From Candidatus Epulonipiscioides gigas (GTDB lineage Bacteria; Bacillota; Clostridia; Lachnospirales; Cellulosilyticaceae): a DNA stretch of 48,950 nucleotides. Shown one piece after another: positions 1 to 8,521 of this stretch. A program made the position numbers and the translations under genes. The notes beneath the pieces were generated by a model that worked only from the letters and a program-made list of their open reading frames with translations, had not been told where the DNA came from and did no database searches. The first letter of the stretch is position 1. The number at the start of each line of letters is the position of its first letter. The stretch spans positions 1-48,950 of the forward strand of contig LJHE01000010.1 in the NCBI GenBank assembly GCA_001983555.1, read 5' to 3'.

Positions 1-19
1 AAATTACTGAACATTGGTT

Positions 20-66
20 CGGCTTACGCAAGAAGCTCCCACTTCTATAAGTGATGGTAGTTCACT
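20..66. mobile_element. Possible right-end remnant of an IS200/IS605-type element
   Basis: The first bases of the window contain an imperfect hairpin, CACTT-ctat-AAGTG flanked by CTCC and GGTAG, followed by TTCAC (33-65). From memory this resembles the hairpin right ends (and guide-RNA 3' ends) of IS605/TnpB elements in Firmicutes, which often finish in GTAGTTCAC. No transposase gene is visible because the element body would lie to the left of the window. A decayed tnpB further along (25904-26194) shows that this family has been in the genome. Moderate-to-low confidence. Confidence 0.35.
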
Positions 67-83
67 AGATGGAAAAGTTGATA

Positions 84-824
84 TTAGGTCAAACCTCCAT
101 CAAGAGCAATAATTTGTCCTGTAATATAACTAGCACTATCACTTGCTAGAAATACACATGTTTTAGCAACATCTTTTACACTACCCGCTCGCATAAGTGG
201 AACATCGTTTAAAAATGTAGCTCTATCTTCATTATCAAATAAACTATTCATGTTAGTATCTATCCAACCACATGCTATGGAATTTACTCTTATATTTGAT
301 GGACCAACTTCTTTTGCAAGTGATTTTGTAAATCCATGTATGGCACTTTTGCTCGTTGAATAAGCAACTTCAAGTGAAGCTCCAACAGTGCCCCAAATAG
401 AAGAAATATTAATAATTATTCCCGAGTGTTTTTTTATCATATATGGTAATGCCAAATAACTACAATAATATGCTGAATTTAAATTAGTGTTTATAACTTT
501 TGTCCATTCATTAGGATTAGTTTCAGTAAAAAGTTTATAATAACTTATACCTGCATTATTTATTACTATATCAGGATATGAGCCTGTTTTTTCTACTATA
601 AAATCAAACAAAGAAAGAGCTTCTGTATATATTGAGAGATCCGCCCTAAAATAAGCACAGGCTAATCCAAAAGAAGTAAATTCTTCATAAGTTTCAATAA
701 GTTCTTCTTCAGTACTACTACTTGAGTTTATTATTACATAAGCTCCTTTTTTTAAAAAAGCAAATGCAATGGCTTTTCCAATACCACGTGACGAACCAGT
801 AACAAGTACAATTTTATTTTTCAT
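84..824 (-). CDS. SDR-family reductase, resembling EF-P 5-aminopentanone reductase (YmfI) / FabG
   Basis: This is a 246-residue short-chain dehydrogenase/reductase of the classical family, NAD(P)H-dependent and cytoplasmic. Visible motifs are the nucleotide loop TGSSRGIG (9-16), NNAG (89-92), the catalytic Ser142, Tyr155 and Lys159, and a C-terminal YITGQ...DGG. The stretch SSIWGTVGASLEVAYS and the later NIRVNS...DTNMN look closer to Bacillus YmfI, which reduces the 5-aminopentanone group on elongation factor P, than to FabG of fatty acid synthesis. There are no fab genes nearby, which agrees. The usual PG before the DT loop is CG here (ACGWIDT). The start at 824 lies one base after the stop of nfo, with AAGGGG as ribosome site, so the two genes are translationally coupled. 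A generic FabG-like reductase remains possible. Confidence 0.8.
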   Translation of the reverse strand: MKNKIVLVTGSSRGIGKAIAFAFLKKGAYVIINSSSSTEEELIETYEEFTSFGLACAYFRADLSIYTEALSLFDFIVEKTGSYPDIVINNAGISYYKLFTETNPNEWTKVINTNLNSAYYCSYLALPYMIKKHSGIIINISSIWGTVGASLEVAYSTSKSAIHGFTKSLAKEVGPSNIRVNSIACGWIDTNMNSLFDNEDRATFLNDVPLMRAGSVKDVAKTCVFLASDSASYITGQIIALDGGLT

Positions 825-825
825 C

Positions 826-1680
826 TTAATGTCCCCTTAAAAGTTCAATCTCTTCTTTATAAAGATTATTTTTTTCGTCTATCCACGGTGTTTCAAGAAT
901 TAGAGGAATATTTTGGCATATTGGATTACTTATTATTTTTTTTATAGCACTTATTCCAATTTTATCTTCTCCACGTGGATTATTTTTATTCGCACCTAAA
1001 TTTGCATGCCTATCTTTTCTTGATCCAATCAAATTTATTGAACCATTAATGTGCATGACTTTAATATATTTTTTGCCAATTAAATTATCAAATTCTTCTA
1101 AAACTTTATCAAAATTATTTATAATATCATAACCACTATCATGCAAATGACAAGTGTCTAAACAAACACCGATATTATCTTTTAATTCAATTTTATCAAT
1201 AATTTTTTTTATTTCATTAAAATTCCTTCCAATTTCAGTCCCTTTTCCTGACATAGTTTCAAGAAGAAGTATAGGATCATCTTTTTTTAATATACTATTA
1301 ATCGCCATAATTATTCTTTCTAATCCCTCTTCTAAAGTAGAAGTGGTGTATGCCCCTGGATGAATAACAAGATAGTTTGCTCCAATTGCTTTTGTTCTTG
1401 CTAATTCTAGTTCAAGAAAATCTTTTGCCAATGAATAAGTGTCTTCTTTAATGGCTGCTAAATTTATAATATATGGTGCATGAACAACTATATCACTTAT
1501 TCCGTGTTGACACATAAATTCTTGTCCTTCTTCTATTTTAAGTTTCTCTATTGGTGAACGTCTTGTATTTTGTGGTGCTCCTGTATAAATCATAAAAGTA
1601 TTTGCACCGTATGAAAAAGCTTCTTTTGCTGCTCCTAAAAGACCCTTTGACATAGAAACATGTGAACCAATTTTTAACAT
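826..1680 (-). CDS. nfo: Endonuclease IV (AP endonuclease)
   Basis: The gene encodes a 284-residue TIM-barrel AP endonuclease that cuts DNA 5' to abasic sites in base excision repair. Family signatures are all present in order: GSHVSM near the N-terminus, HPGAYT, LLETMSGKGTEIG, VCLDTCHLHDSGYD, MHINGS...GSRKDRHANLG and LILETPW. These carry the His, Glu and Asp ligands of the trinuclear zinc site. The segment after DRHANLG is a few residues longer than usual before the final GIS. Length is normal for the family (about 280-300). The ATG start is preceded by AAAGG at a proper distance. It is the first gene of a two-gene minus-strand unit with the SDR reductase downstream, transcribed away from the wall-polymer cluster. 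Confidence 0.95.
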   Translation of the reverse strand: MLKIGSHVSMSKGLLGAAKEAFSYGANTFMIYTGAPQNTRRSPIEKLKIEEGQEFMCQHGISDIVVHAPYIINLAAIKEDTYSLAKDFLELELARTKAIGANYLVIHPGAYTTSTLEEGLERIIMAINSILKKDDPILLLETMSGKGTEIGRNFNEIKKIIDKIELKDNIGVCLDTCHLHDSGYDIINNFDKVLEEFDNLIGKKYIKVMHINGSINLIGSRKDRHANLGANKNNPRGEDKIGISAIKKIISNPICQNIPLILETPWIDEKNNLYKEEIELLRGH

Positions 1681-1706
1681 ATTTTAGATACCTTTCTAAT
1701 ATTAAC

Positions 1707-1748
1707 TATCTAATTTAATATATTAGATAATATTTCGACTTTATTCAA
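1707..1748 (-). promoter_or_regulatory. Probable nfo promoter with overlapping palindrome
   Basis: On the minus strand TTGAAT (1743-1748) is separated by 17 bases from TAATAT (1720-1725), a fair sigma-A match. A perfect inverted repeat TATCTAAT-N7-ATTAGATA (1707-1729) overlaps the -10 element, a position suited to a repressor operator. The promoter reading is inference from consensus; the palindrome is seen directly. Confidence 0.45.
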
Positions 1749-1759
1749 GGGGCGATTTA

Positions 1760-1787
1760 TTGATTTTTATTTAATTTATGGTATAAT
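1760..1787 (+). promoter_or_regulatory. Sigma-A-type promoter of the wall-polymer cluster
   Basis: TTGATT (1760-1765), a 16-base spacer and a perfect TATAAT (1782-1787) lie about 70 bases upstream of the LCP gene start. It is the only strong promoter match upstream of the cluster, so it probably drives at least the first genes of it. Confidence 0.6.
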
Positions 1788-1856
1788 TAAAATGATTTTG
1801 GAACATTTACTAGTATAAGGAGCGTCTAATAGTCAAAAAGAAAATGAGGTAAAAAT

Positions 1857-2867
1857 ATGAAAAGACAATCGAAAGGTTTGCAATTTTTCAAATTCTTTAT
1901 AAATTCATTCATAATAACTTTAGTAATTTCATTTATGATAATGTGCAGTGGTGTATGGGCATATCAACATTATATTTATATAGAGCAGGACCCTATTACA
2001 ACACAATTAGCTACAACTACATTGGAAGCTTTTAGCTATGTGAGTGCTCAATCTACGGAAGTTAAAGAAGCAGCTCAAGAAGTAAATAAAACCGTAGCTA
2101 TTCTTGGAACAGATATTCAAGGATATAGAACAGATGTAATTATTATTGCAAATTATAATTCTATTACTGGAAAAATTAAGCTCGTTTCCATACCACGTGA
2201 TACTAGAGTTCAATGGACACAAGCTCAAAAAGATATGATGAGAAAATATCAGGGGCATACTATGAGCATTACAAAAATTAATGAAATGTCTGCATATACA
2301 GGTATTGAAAATATTGATAAATATGCTCTAACATATGTTGAAAATTTACTTGGAATAGATATCGATAATTATGTTATTGTTTCCCTAACCGCTTTTCGTG
2401 ATATTATAGATGCAATTGGTGGTGTATATGTAGATGTACCTATTGATATGTCTTATTCTGATCCTTACCAAGATTTATATATTGATCTTAAAGCAGGTCC
2501 TCAGTTACTTGATGGTGTCAAGTCAGAACAGTTTGTAAGATTTCGTAAAATGGAAGATGGTGATGTTGATAGGATTAAAATGCAACAAATATTTTTGGAA
2601 GCATTTGCCGAAAAAATACTTAGTCCATCTATCATTGTAAAAATACCTAGTCTTATTCAAGTTGTATTTAATACTGTAAAAACAGATATTAAACTTACAG
2701 AGATTTTTGAATATTATGGATATCTTAAAGATTTTAGTTTAGATAATCTTGAATTTCATATTCTTCCAGGTAAAGGACAATATATAGGACATACATCTTA
2801 TTTTATTCCAGATATGGGAGCAATCGAAGAATTTAGTCAAGATATTTTTTATGAGCATATACAATAA
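1857..2867 (+). CDS. LytR-CpsA-Psr (LCP) family glycopolymer transferase
   Basis: LCP enzymes transfer undecaprenyl-linked wall polymers (teichoic acids, secondary wall polysaccharides) onto peptidoglycan on the outer face of the membrane. The 336-residue protein has one membrane anchor at about 12-36, then the extracytoplasmic LCP domain. Characteristic charged residues are visible: GYRTD (89-93), SIPRDTR (111-117) and RFRKMEDGDVDRIK (228-241). The second conserved Arg of the usual RLxRQ is Lys here. The ATG at 1857 follows GAGG at seven bases. It heads the wall-polymer cluster, where it would attach the finished polymer; the neighbouring ligase, flippase and CsaB support that role. The exact polymer is unknown. 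Confidence 0.9.
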   Translation: MKRQSKGLQFFKFFINSFIITLVISFMIMCSGVWAYQHYIYIEQDPITTQLATTTLEAFSYVSAQSTEVKEAAQEVNKTVAILGTDIQGYRTDVIIIANYNSITGKIKLVSIPRDTRVQWTQAQKDMMRKYQGHTMSITKINEMSAYTGIENIDKYALTYVENLLGIDIDNYVIVSLTAFRDIIDAIGGVYVDVPIDMSYSDPYQDLYIDLKAGPQLLDGVKSEQFVRFRKMEDGDVDRIKMQQIFLEAFAEKILSPSIIVKIPSLIQVVFNTVKTDIKLTEIFEYYGYLKDFSLDNLEFHILPGKGQYIGHTSYFIPDMGAIEEFSQDIFYEHIQ

Positions 2868-2959
2868 TTTATCTATAAAAATAATACTTTAAGTGTTAAG
2901 CATCACATGACTTAAGATTTAAATAATATAAACAGAAATTACTATTTTAGGGGGAAAAA

Positions 2960-5776
2960 ATGAAGGCGAAAATACTATTTGGAACAATTATATTTAGTTT
3001 ATTTACAAGTCCTGTATTTGGAATTGACATTTTTCATGAAATAGAAAATGAGCAAACAATAACAGACGGTGTTATTCATCTTGAAAAAAGTTTAGTTACA
3101 GATATTGGATGGCTTGATGTAAATATTTTAAAAATTGATTTAAGTAATCCCAATGTAGATATTGCTCCTATTGATGCTGGAGTTTTAGATACAAAGCAAA
3201 CTATATTAAAGATGGCAAAAGACTCTGGTGCAGTAGCTGCTATAAATGCTGATTTTTTTAGTCTTACAAGTACTGTACCAAGTTTTGGAGCAGCTATAAA
3301 TGATGGTACAGTAAAGCAAATTTATAATACAACTTTAGTAGAAGTTGGCCCTAATATGGATATGGCAAATATTTTAATTGATAAAAATTTAAATATAATT
3401 ATAGATTATATCGATACAACTGTTTCTCTACACTCCGAGAAAGGTTTTTCAATGGATATAAATGCATACAATAAAATAGGTACATATCTAAGTAGACCAG
3501 TAATTTTAGATAATCAATATACTAAAAATACTGCTAATATTATTAAAAAATTTCCATATACTATGGGGCTTTTAGTTGAAGATGATGTTGTAACAGCACA
3601 TGTGGCTTTAGAAACTGCTGTTGATATACCAGATAATGGTTATGTAATATTAATGAATTCATCACTAGCCTCAGAAATGTTTCTTAATTTTCCTGAAAAT
3701 AGCAAAATTTTTGTAGATATCAAAACACATTTGAGCTCTAAACGATTACCCGATATAAATTTACGTTCTCTACCTATTATAGAAAATATAAGTTTTGGAA
3801 TTGGTGGGGGAGGTCTTATTTTAAAAGATGGAAAGCCTTATCTTGGTGTTTCAAACATTGTGGGTGAAAATTCACGTCATCCCCGTACTTTAATAGCAAC
3901 AACAAATACACCAGATGAGCTATTGCTAGTTACAATTGATGGTCGTATATATTCTCAAGGAGCTAAACATAGCGAAGTAATTGATATATTACTAAATTTA
4001 GGAGCAAAAGATGCGATGTATTTAGATGGTGGTGGCTCTACAACTATGGTTGCTAGAGATGTTGGTGATTTTACACCTACTACACAGAATTTACCATCTG
4101 ACGGAGCAGAACGCAAGGTAATGAATGGCATTGGTGTTTTTTCAACTCAAAAACAGGGTGAGCTCACTGATTTTCATGTAGAGCTAGATAAAACACAAAC
4201 AGTTATTGATGGGCCTATAAGATTTAGTGTTACAGGAATAGATGAATTTTCAAATCCAATTAAACTTAATAATTATAATGTTGATGTAATTGGTATTGAA
4301 GCAGATATAGCTCAAAATTCTATTACTCCAAAAACTGCTGGAGATGCCTTTATAGTTCTGGAAAAAGATGGTATTGAAACTGATATTGAAATCGAAGTAT
4401 TTGATAAGCTCATTGGTATTGAAATTGAACCTTCATTAATGAATTTAGATGTTGGAGAAAAAGAAGATGTAGTAATAATCGGTACAACAAATGATGGGCA
4501 TCAAATCGAAATAGATGGTATAGAATTATCTGATACAATGCGTATTTTAGATATTAAAAATGGAACTGTATCATCTAAATCAGCTGGTACAACAATTTTA
4601 AAGGCTTCATATAATGGATTAAACGCAACCTCTAGTGTAGTAGTTGGAAGCAAAACTATTCCTATAGAATCTTTTGAGAACAATTTACCCAAATGGGGTG
4701 GAGATACAACACAAATAAAAGGCAAAGTGGAACATACTAAAAGTGTAGTATTTCAAGGCAATCGAGCTGTAAAAATGTCTTATACCTTTAAGCCAAGTAA
4801 AAATAAACAAGTGGCTTATGCAGAATTTGTATCTCCAATAATGCTACCAAATGATGCAATAAGTGTAAATTTATGGGTTAAAGGCGACGATAATACTGAT
4901 ACACTAAAAATTGAAGTTGTAGACCAAAAAGACGATGTATATCACTTGAAACTAGCTGATACGTTAAAATTTAATGATTATAGATATTTAGATGCAAATT
5001 TACCAGAAGACATTAAATTGCCTGCTCAAATTACAAAAATATATGCTTATGCAAATAAAGTAGATGCAACTACAACAAGTACAATATATTTTGATAATTT
5101 ATCTATAATACGAGGAAATAATATTCAAGAAGGTTTTGGAGGAGAAACAGACCATTCATTTGACAACTTATATAATGAGGTTAATGCTCCGCCGAAAAAT
5201 GGAGAATATCATATTAATATAATGGGTCAAACACTAACGAATAGTTTTGTCCTTGGTGATTACTTAAAACAAGTTTTGGCTAATGCTCTGACTGCATATG
5301 ATGCAAAAGTAATTTTAGCTTCAAAAGAAAATATATACTTTAATTTTGATGATGCTTTGGGTATAAATACAGGCTTTTGGGAGCTAGAATATAAAGATGT
5401 AGAGCTAATTAATTTGGATACACAAAACGGTGGAATTATTGAGACTGATGTAATGGGTTGGGCATATATTATAGAAGCTTTAGAAAATACTCCTAAAAAA
5501 CATATAATTATTTTAACAACACACCATCCACTAAATTATTTTTCAAATAAAAAAGAGGGAGAAGCTTTTCACAACTATTTGGCTTCGTTTAATAAAAATA
5601 TTTTTGTTATAACAACAAGTGGAGATAAAAATGAAGTGCAGATAAAAGATAATGTTAGATATATTAATACTATAGGATTAAATATAGATGAAGACAATTT
5701 TTCAAAAGCTTCTTTTCTCCAATTTAAGGTTGAAGGTAACAATATTTCTTATGCATTTAAGAATATAAGACCTTGA
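2960..5776 (+). CDS. Secreted phosphodiester glycosidase (NAGPA) domain protein with Ig-like and degenerate phosphoesterase-like regions
   Basis: This is a large exported protein of 938 residues with a signal peptide at 1-22. Residues about 60-395 form a NAGPA domain, a family that hydrolyses sugar-1-phosphodiester bonds. Its hallmarks are RHPRT near 315, LLLVTIDGR and YLDGGGST (354-361). After it come bacterial Ig-like repeats (about 400-570, with the pattern LDVGEKE...SAGTTILKASYNG), then a beta-sandwich that looks like a carbohydrate-binding module (about 580-720). The last 190 residues resemble the calcineurin-type metallophosphoesterase tail seen in other clostridial NAGPA proteins, but the DxH and GNHD metal motifs are missing; only TTHHPL remains. 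It sits between the LCP ligase and the glycosyltransferases, so its substrate may be the wall polymer itself, in remodelling or turnover. The start has a strong GGGGG site. Confidence 0.8.
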   Translation: MKAKILFGTIIFSLFTSPVFGIDIFHEIENEQTITDGVIHLEKSLVTDIGWLDVNILKIDLSNPNVDIAPIDAGVLDTKQTILKMAKDSGAVAAINADFFSLTSTVPSFGAAINDGTVKQIYNTTLVEVGPNMDMANILIDKNLNIIIDYIDTTVSLHSEKGFSMDINAYNKIGTYLSRPVILDNQYTKNTANIIKKFPYTMGLLVEDDVVTAHVALETAVDIPDNGYVILMNSSLASEMFLNFPENSKIFVDIKTHLSSKRLPDINLRSLPIIENISFGIGGGGLILKDGKPYLGVSNIVGENSRHPRTLIATTNTPDELLLVTIDGRIYSQGAKHSEVIDILLNLGAKDAMYLDGGGSTTMVARDVGDFTPTTQNLPSDGAERKVMNGIGVFSTQKQGELTDFHVELDKTQTVIDGPIRFSVTGIDEFSNPIKLNNYNVDVIGIEADIAQNSITPKTAGDAFIVLEKDGIETDIEIEVFDKLIGIEIEPSLMNLDVGEKEDVVIIGTTNDGHQIEIDGIELSDTMRILDIKNGTVSSKSAGTTILKASYNGLNATSSVVVGSKTIPIESFENNLPKWGGDTTQIKGKVEHTKSVVFQGNRAVKMSYTFKPSKNKQVAYAEFVSPIMLPNDAISVNLWVKGDDNTDTLKIEVVDQKDDVYHLKLADTLKFNDYRYLDANLPEDIKLPAQITKIYAYANKVDATTTSTIYFDNLSIIRGNNIQEGFGGETDHSFDNLYNEVNAPPKNGEYHINIMGQTLTNSFVLGDYLKQVLANALTAYDAKVILASKENIYFNFDDALGINTGFWELEYKDVELINLDTQNGGIIETDVMGWAYIIEALENTPKKHIIILTTHHPLNYFSNKKEGEAFHNYLASFNKNIFVITTSGDKNEVQIKDNVRYINTIGLNIDEDNFSKASFLQFKVEGNNISYAFKNIRP

Positions 5777-5873
5777 CAGATAATAGTAATACAGGCGAAA
5801 ATATATTTTATTATCAAGAGAAATACTCTTGGACGTGGAAATCTAAAACTTTACTTAATAAGGAATGAAAACT

Positions 5874-7001
5874 TTGAGAAATTACAAAAAAATTCTTCTT
5901 GCTACAATGAGTTTTGATATTGGGGGCGTGGAAACTCACGTCCTCGAGCTTGCTAGTGGTCTAAAAAATCTTGGATATATACCAATTATTGTTTCAAATG
6001 GTGGTGTATATGTGTCCGAGCTTAAATTACGTGGTATACAACATATACGACTACCGCTCCATAATAAAAATCCTAAAAACATATTAGACTCATATTTTCT
6101 TTTAAAAAAAATTATAGAAAAAGAGCAAATAGATATAGTCCACGCACATGCTAGAATCCCTGCTTTTACGCTTGGTATTTTACAAAAATATATGAATTTT
6201 CGTTTTGTAACAACTGTTCATGGTCTATTTAACACGAGTCCAATATATAGATTTAACTCTAATTGGGGAGAGGCAAGTATTGCAGTAAGTGATGATTTAA
6301 AAAGTTATTTAATTGAGAACTATAATATAAAACCCGAGAATATTCTTGTAACCATAAATGGTATAAGTAATGAAACATTTAAAAAAGAAATAGACACCAA
6401 AGATATTCAAAAAAAATATAGCATCGACAATACAAAAACAATTATTGCACATATAAGTCGTTTAGAACCACAAACTAGCCTTGTTGCTCATCAATTAATT
6501 AATATTTCTAAAAATTTATATAAGCAAAAACCAGATACTCGTATTTTAATTGTTGGTGGTGGAAAAGAATTTGAACATATAAAAACTAGAGCAGCCAAAA
6601 TAAATAAAGATTTAGGCATAGAACATATAATTTTAACAGGAGCAACAACAAAGGTAAATAAATTTTTAGCAATATCTGATATATGCATAGGGGTAAGTCG
6701 TGTAGCCTTAGAAGCAATGTGTACTAAATGTCCAACAATTTTAGCAGGAAATGCAGGATATATTGGAATTTTTGATAAAGAAAAATTATCTTTAGCAGTT
6801 AGCTCCAATTTTACATGTCGAGGTGAGCTTGGAAGCACCTCAAAAGCTTTATTAAAAGATATAATAACATTAATAACTATGCCAGATAGACAAAAAAAAG
6901 ATTTGGGAGAATATGGGCATAAATTTGTCAAGGAAAATTATTCAGTAGAAAAAATGACCCTTGATAATGTAGCTCTCTATGACAAGGTGTGGAAAACTTG
7001 A
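5874..7001 (+). CDS. Glycosyltransferase family 4 (wall polymer synthesis)
   Basis: This is a cytoplasmic GT-B glycosyltransferase of about 375 residues. The N-terminal acceptor half begins with LLATMSFDIGGVETHVLEL and holds VHAHARIPAF. The C-terminal nucleotide-sugar half contains HISRLEP, ILIVGGGKEFEHI and ISDICIGVSRVALEAM, where the usual Glu-x7-Glu signature is reduced to a single Glu region. The ATG at 5865 abuts the TAAGGA ribosome site, which is too close; the TTG at 5874 lies nine bases after it and is the better start. The gene overlaps murJ at its end. It probably adds a sugar to the lipid-linked wall polymer; donor and acceptor cannot be read from the sequence. Confidence 0.85.
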   Translation: MRNYKKILLATMSFDIGGVETHVLELASGLKNLGYIPIIVSNGGVYVSELKLRGIQHIRLPLHNKNPKNILDSYFLLKKIIEKEQIDIVHAHARIPAFTLGILQKYMNFRFVTTVHGLFNTSPIYRFNSNWGEASIAVSDDLKSYLIENYNIKPENILVTINGISNETFKKEIDTKDIQKKYSIDNTKTIIAHISRLEPQTSLVAHQLINISKNLYKQKPDTRILIVGGGKEFEHIKTRAAKINKDLGIEHIILTGATTKVNKFLAISDICIGVSRVALEAMCTKCPTILAGNAGYIGIFDKEKLSLAVSSNFTCRGELGSTSKALLKDIITLITMPDRQKKDLGEYGHKFVKENYSVEKMTLDNVALYDKVWKT

Positions 7002-8521
7002 ATTATCAAAAAACTTTAAAAGTTGCTAGTTTTATGGCTGTGATTACAATAATATCTAAAGCTCTTGGACTATTTCGAGAAATTCTTTTAGCATCTATAT
7101 ATGGTGCTAACATAGAGCTAACAGCTTTTTTGGCAGCCAGTAAAATTCCATTAACACTTTTTGATATAACACTTGGGAGCGTTGTAAGTGCAGCATTTAT
7201 TCCAACATATACTAAGATATCTCATAAAGAAGGAACTAATGTAGCCAACAAATTTGCCAATGATTATATCAATTTAATAATAATTATAACTTTAGTTATT
7301 GCAATACTTGGAATAATTTTTGTTAATCCATTAATAAAATTTTCACTTTCAGGAGCAAATGATGAAACTATTGCTCTTGCAACTAAATTACTTACAATAA
7401 TGTTTCCAATGATAATTTTTACTGGTATAGCATATACATTTGTAGGCATTCTAAATTGTAATCAAGAGTTTTATATAACAGCGGTCTTAAGTTTAATTTC
7501 AAATGCAGTAGTAATTATATATTTATTGTGTAGTGATAATATATATGGCTTATCGACGATGATGCTTATATCATGGACATTACAAGTAATTGTTCAAATT
7601 CCATATATACGAAAATTGGGATTTCACTATAAATTAAAATTAAATATTTTAACTGATACTATTAAAAATACAGTTACTCTTGCTATTCCAATATTAATAA
7701 GCTCTTGGGCATACCCTGTTTCTTCATTAATAAATATGAAAATGGCATCATACTTAGATAATGGTCGAGCAGTTAGCTATATGGAGCTTGCAAATAGATT
7801 ATATATTGTAATTTCTGGAATTTTTGCATATGTAATTTCAAATCTGAGCTATCCATATCTTTCAAAATATGCCAATACAGAAGATGATGCTCTATTTAAT
7901 GATTTGATAAAAATTATTTTAAAGAGCATTACAATTATTATAGTTCCAATTATGATTGGATTAATAGTATTAGGTATTCCAATAGTCAGGTTAGCTTATG
8001 AAAGAGGTAATTTTACAGCAATAGATAGTACACAAACAGGAAGAGCTCTAATCAGTATTGGATTTGGAATGCTGGCATTTTCATATAATGAAGCTATAAA
8101 CAAAATTTTTTACGCAAATCAGAATGCTCGCATTCCCATGATTACAGGTATAGTTGGAACAACCTTAACTATTGTACTTTGTTTTATACTTCCAAATTAT
8201 TTTGGAATAATGGGACTTGGTTTTGCCATTTCAATAGGAACTATACTAACTTGCATATTAAATTTTTATAAATTGAATGAGCTATATAAAGCTCTATCGC
8301 ATAAAGAATATATCGAATTTGCCAAAGTAATAGTAATAGGTGTAATAATGGGAATTACTGTATATAAAATTGAGCAATTATTAAATAGCATTATATTAAA
8401 AGTATTTATTCCTACTATTATAGGCGCTATAGAATATTTTGCTCTGGCATTTATTTTTAGAATAGAAATATTAATCGAGCTATTAGCTCGACTGAAGAAA
8501 GGACGGTCATATGGAAAATAA
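6998..8521 (+). CDS. murJ: MurJ/MviN-family lipid-linked oligosaccharide flippase
   Basis: The gene encodes an integral membrane protein of about 507 residues with 13-14 hydrophobic helices. The MurJ/MviN signature is at the start: SKALGLFREILLA, then LGSVVSAAFIPTY. MurJ proteins flip lipid II outward; paralogues inside polysaccharide clusters flip other undecaprenyl-linked intermediates. Because this copy lies between two glycosyltransferases and an O-antigen-ligase-type gene, the polymer precursor is the more likely cargo, although a general lipid II flippase cannot be excluded. The start is best taken as TTG at 6998, which overlaps the TGA of the previous gene as TTGA and has AAGGTG eight bases upstream. 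The upstream GTG at 6989 falls inside that ribosome site. Confidence 0.85.
   Translation: MNYQKTLKVASFMAVITIISKALGLFREILLASIYGANIELTAFLAASKIPLTLFDITLGSVVSAAFIPTYTKISHKEGTNVANKFANDYINLIIIITLVIAILGIIFVNPLIKFSLSGANDETIALATKLLTIMFPMIIFTGIAYTFVGILNCNQEFYITAVLSLISNAVVIIYLLCSDNIYGLSTMMLISWTLQVIVQIPYIRKLGFHYKLKLNILTDTIKNTVTLAIPILISSWAYPVSSLINMKMASYLDNGRAVSYMELANRLYIVISGIFAYVISNLSYPYLSKYANTEDDALFNDLIKIILKSITIIIVPIMIGLIVLGIPIVRLAYERGNFTAIDSTQTGRALISIGFGMLAFSYNEAINKIFYANQNARIPMITGIVGTTLTIVLCFILPNYFGIMGLGFAISIGTILTCILNFYKLNELYKALSHKEYIEFAKVIVIGVIMGITVYKIEQLLNSIILKVFIPTIIGAIEYFALAFIFRIEILIELLARLKKGRSYGK

Noticed and set aside
5815-5831. CAAGAG/CTCTTG hairpin before the first GT4 gene
   Set aside because: A six-base stem without a T-run in AT-rich DNA is too weak to call as a terminator or regulatory site.
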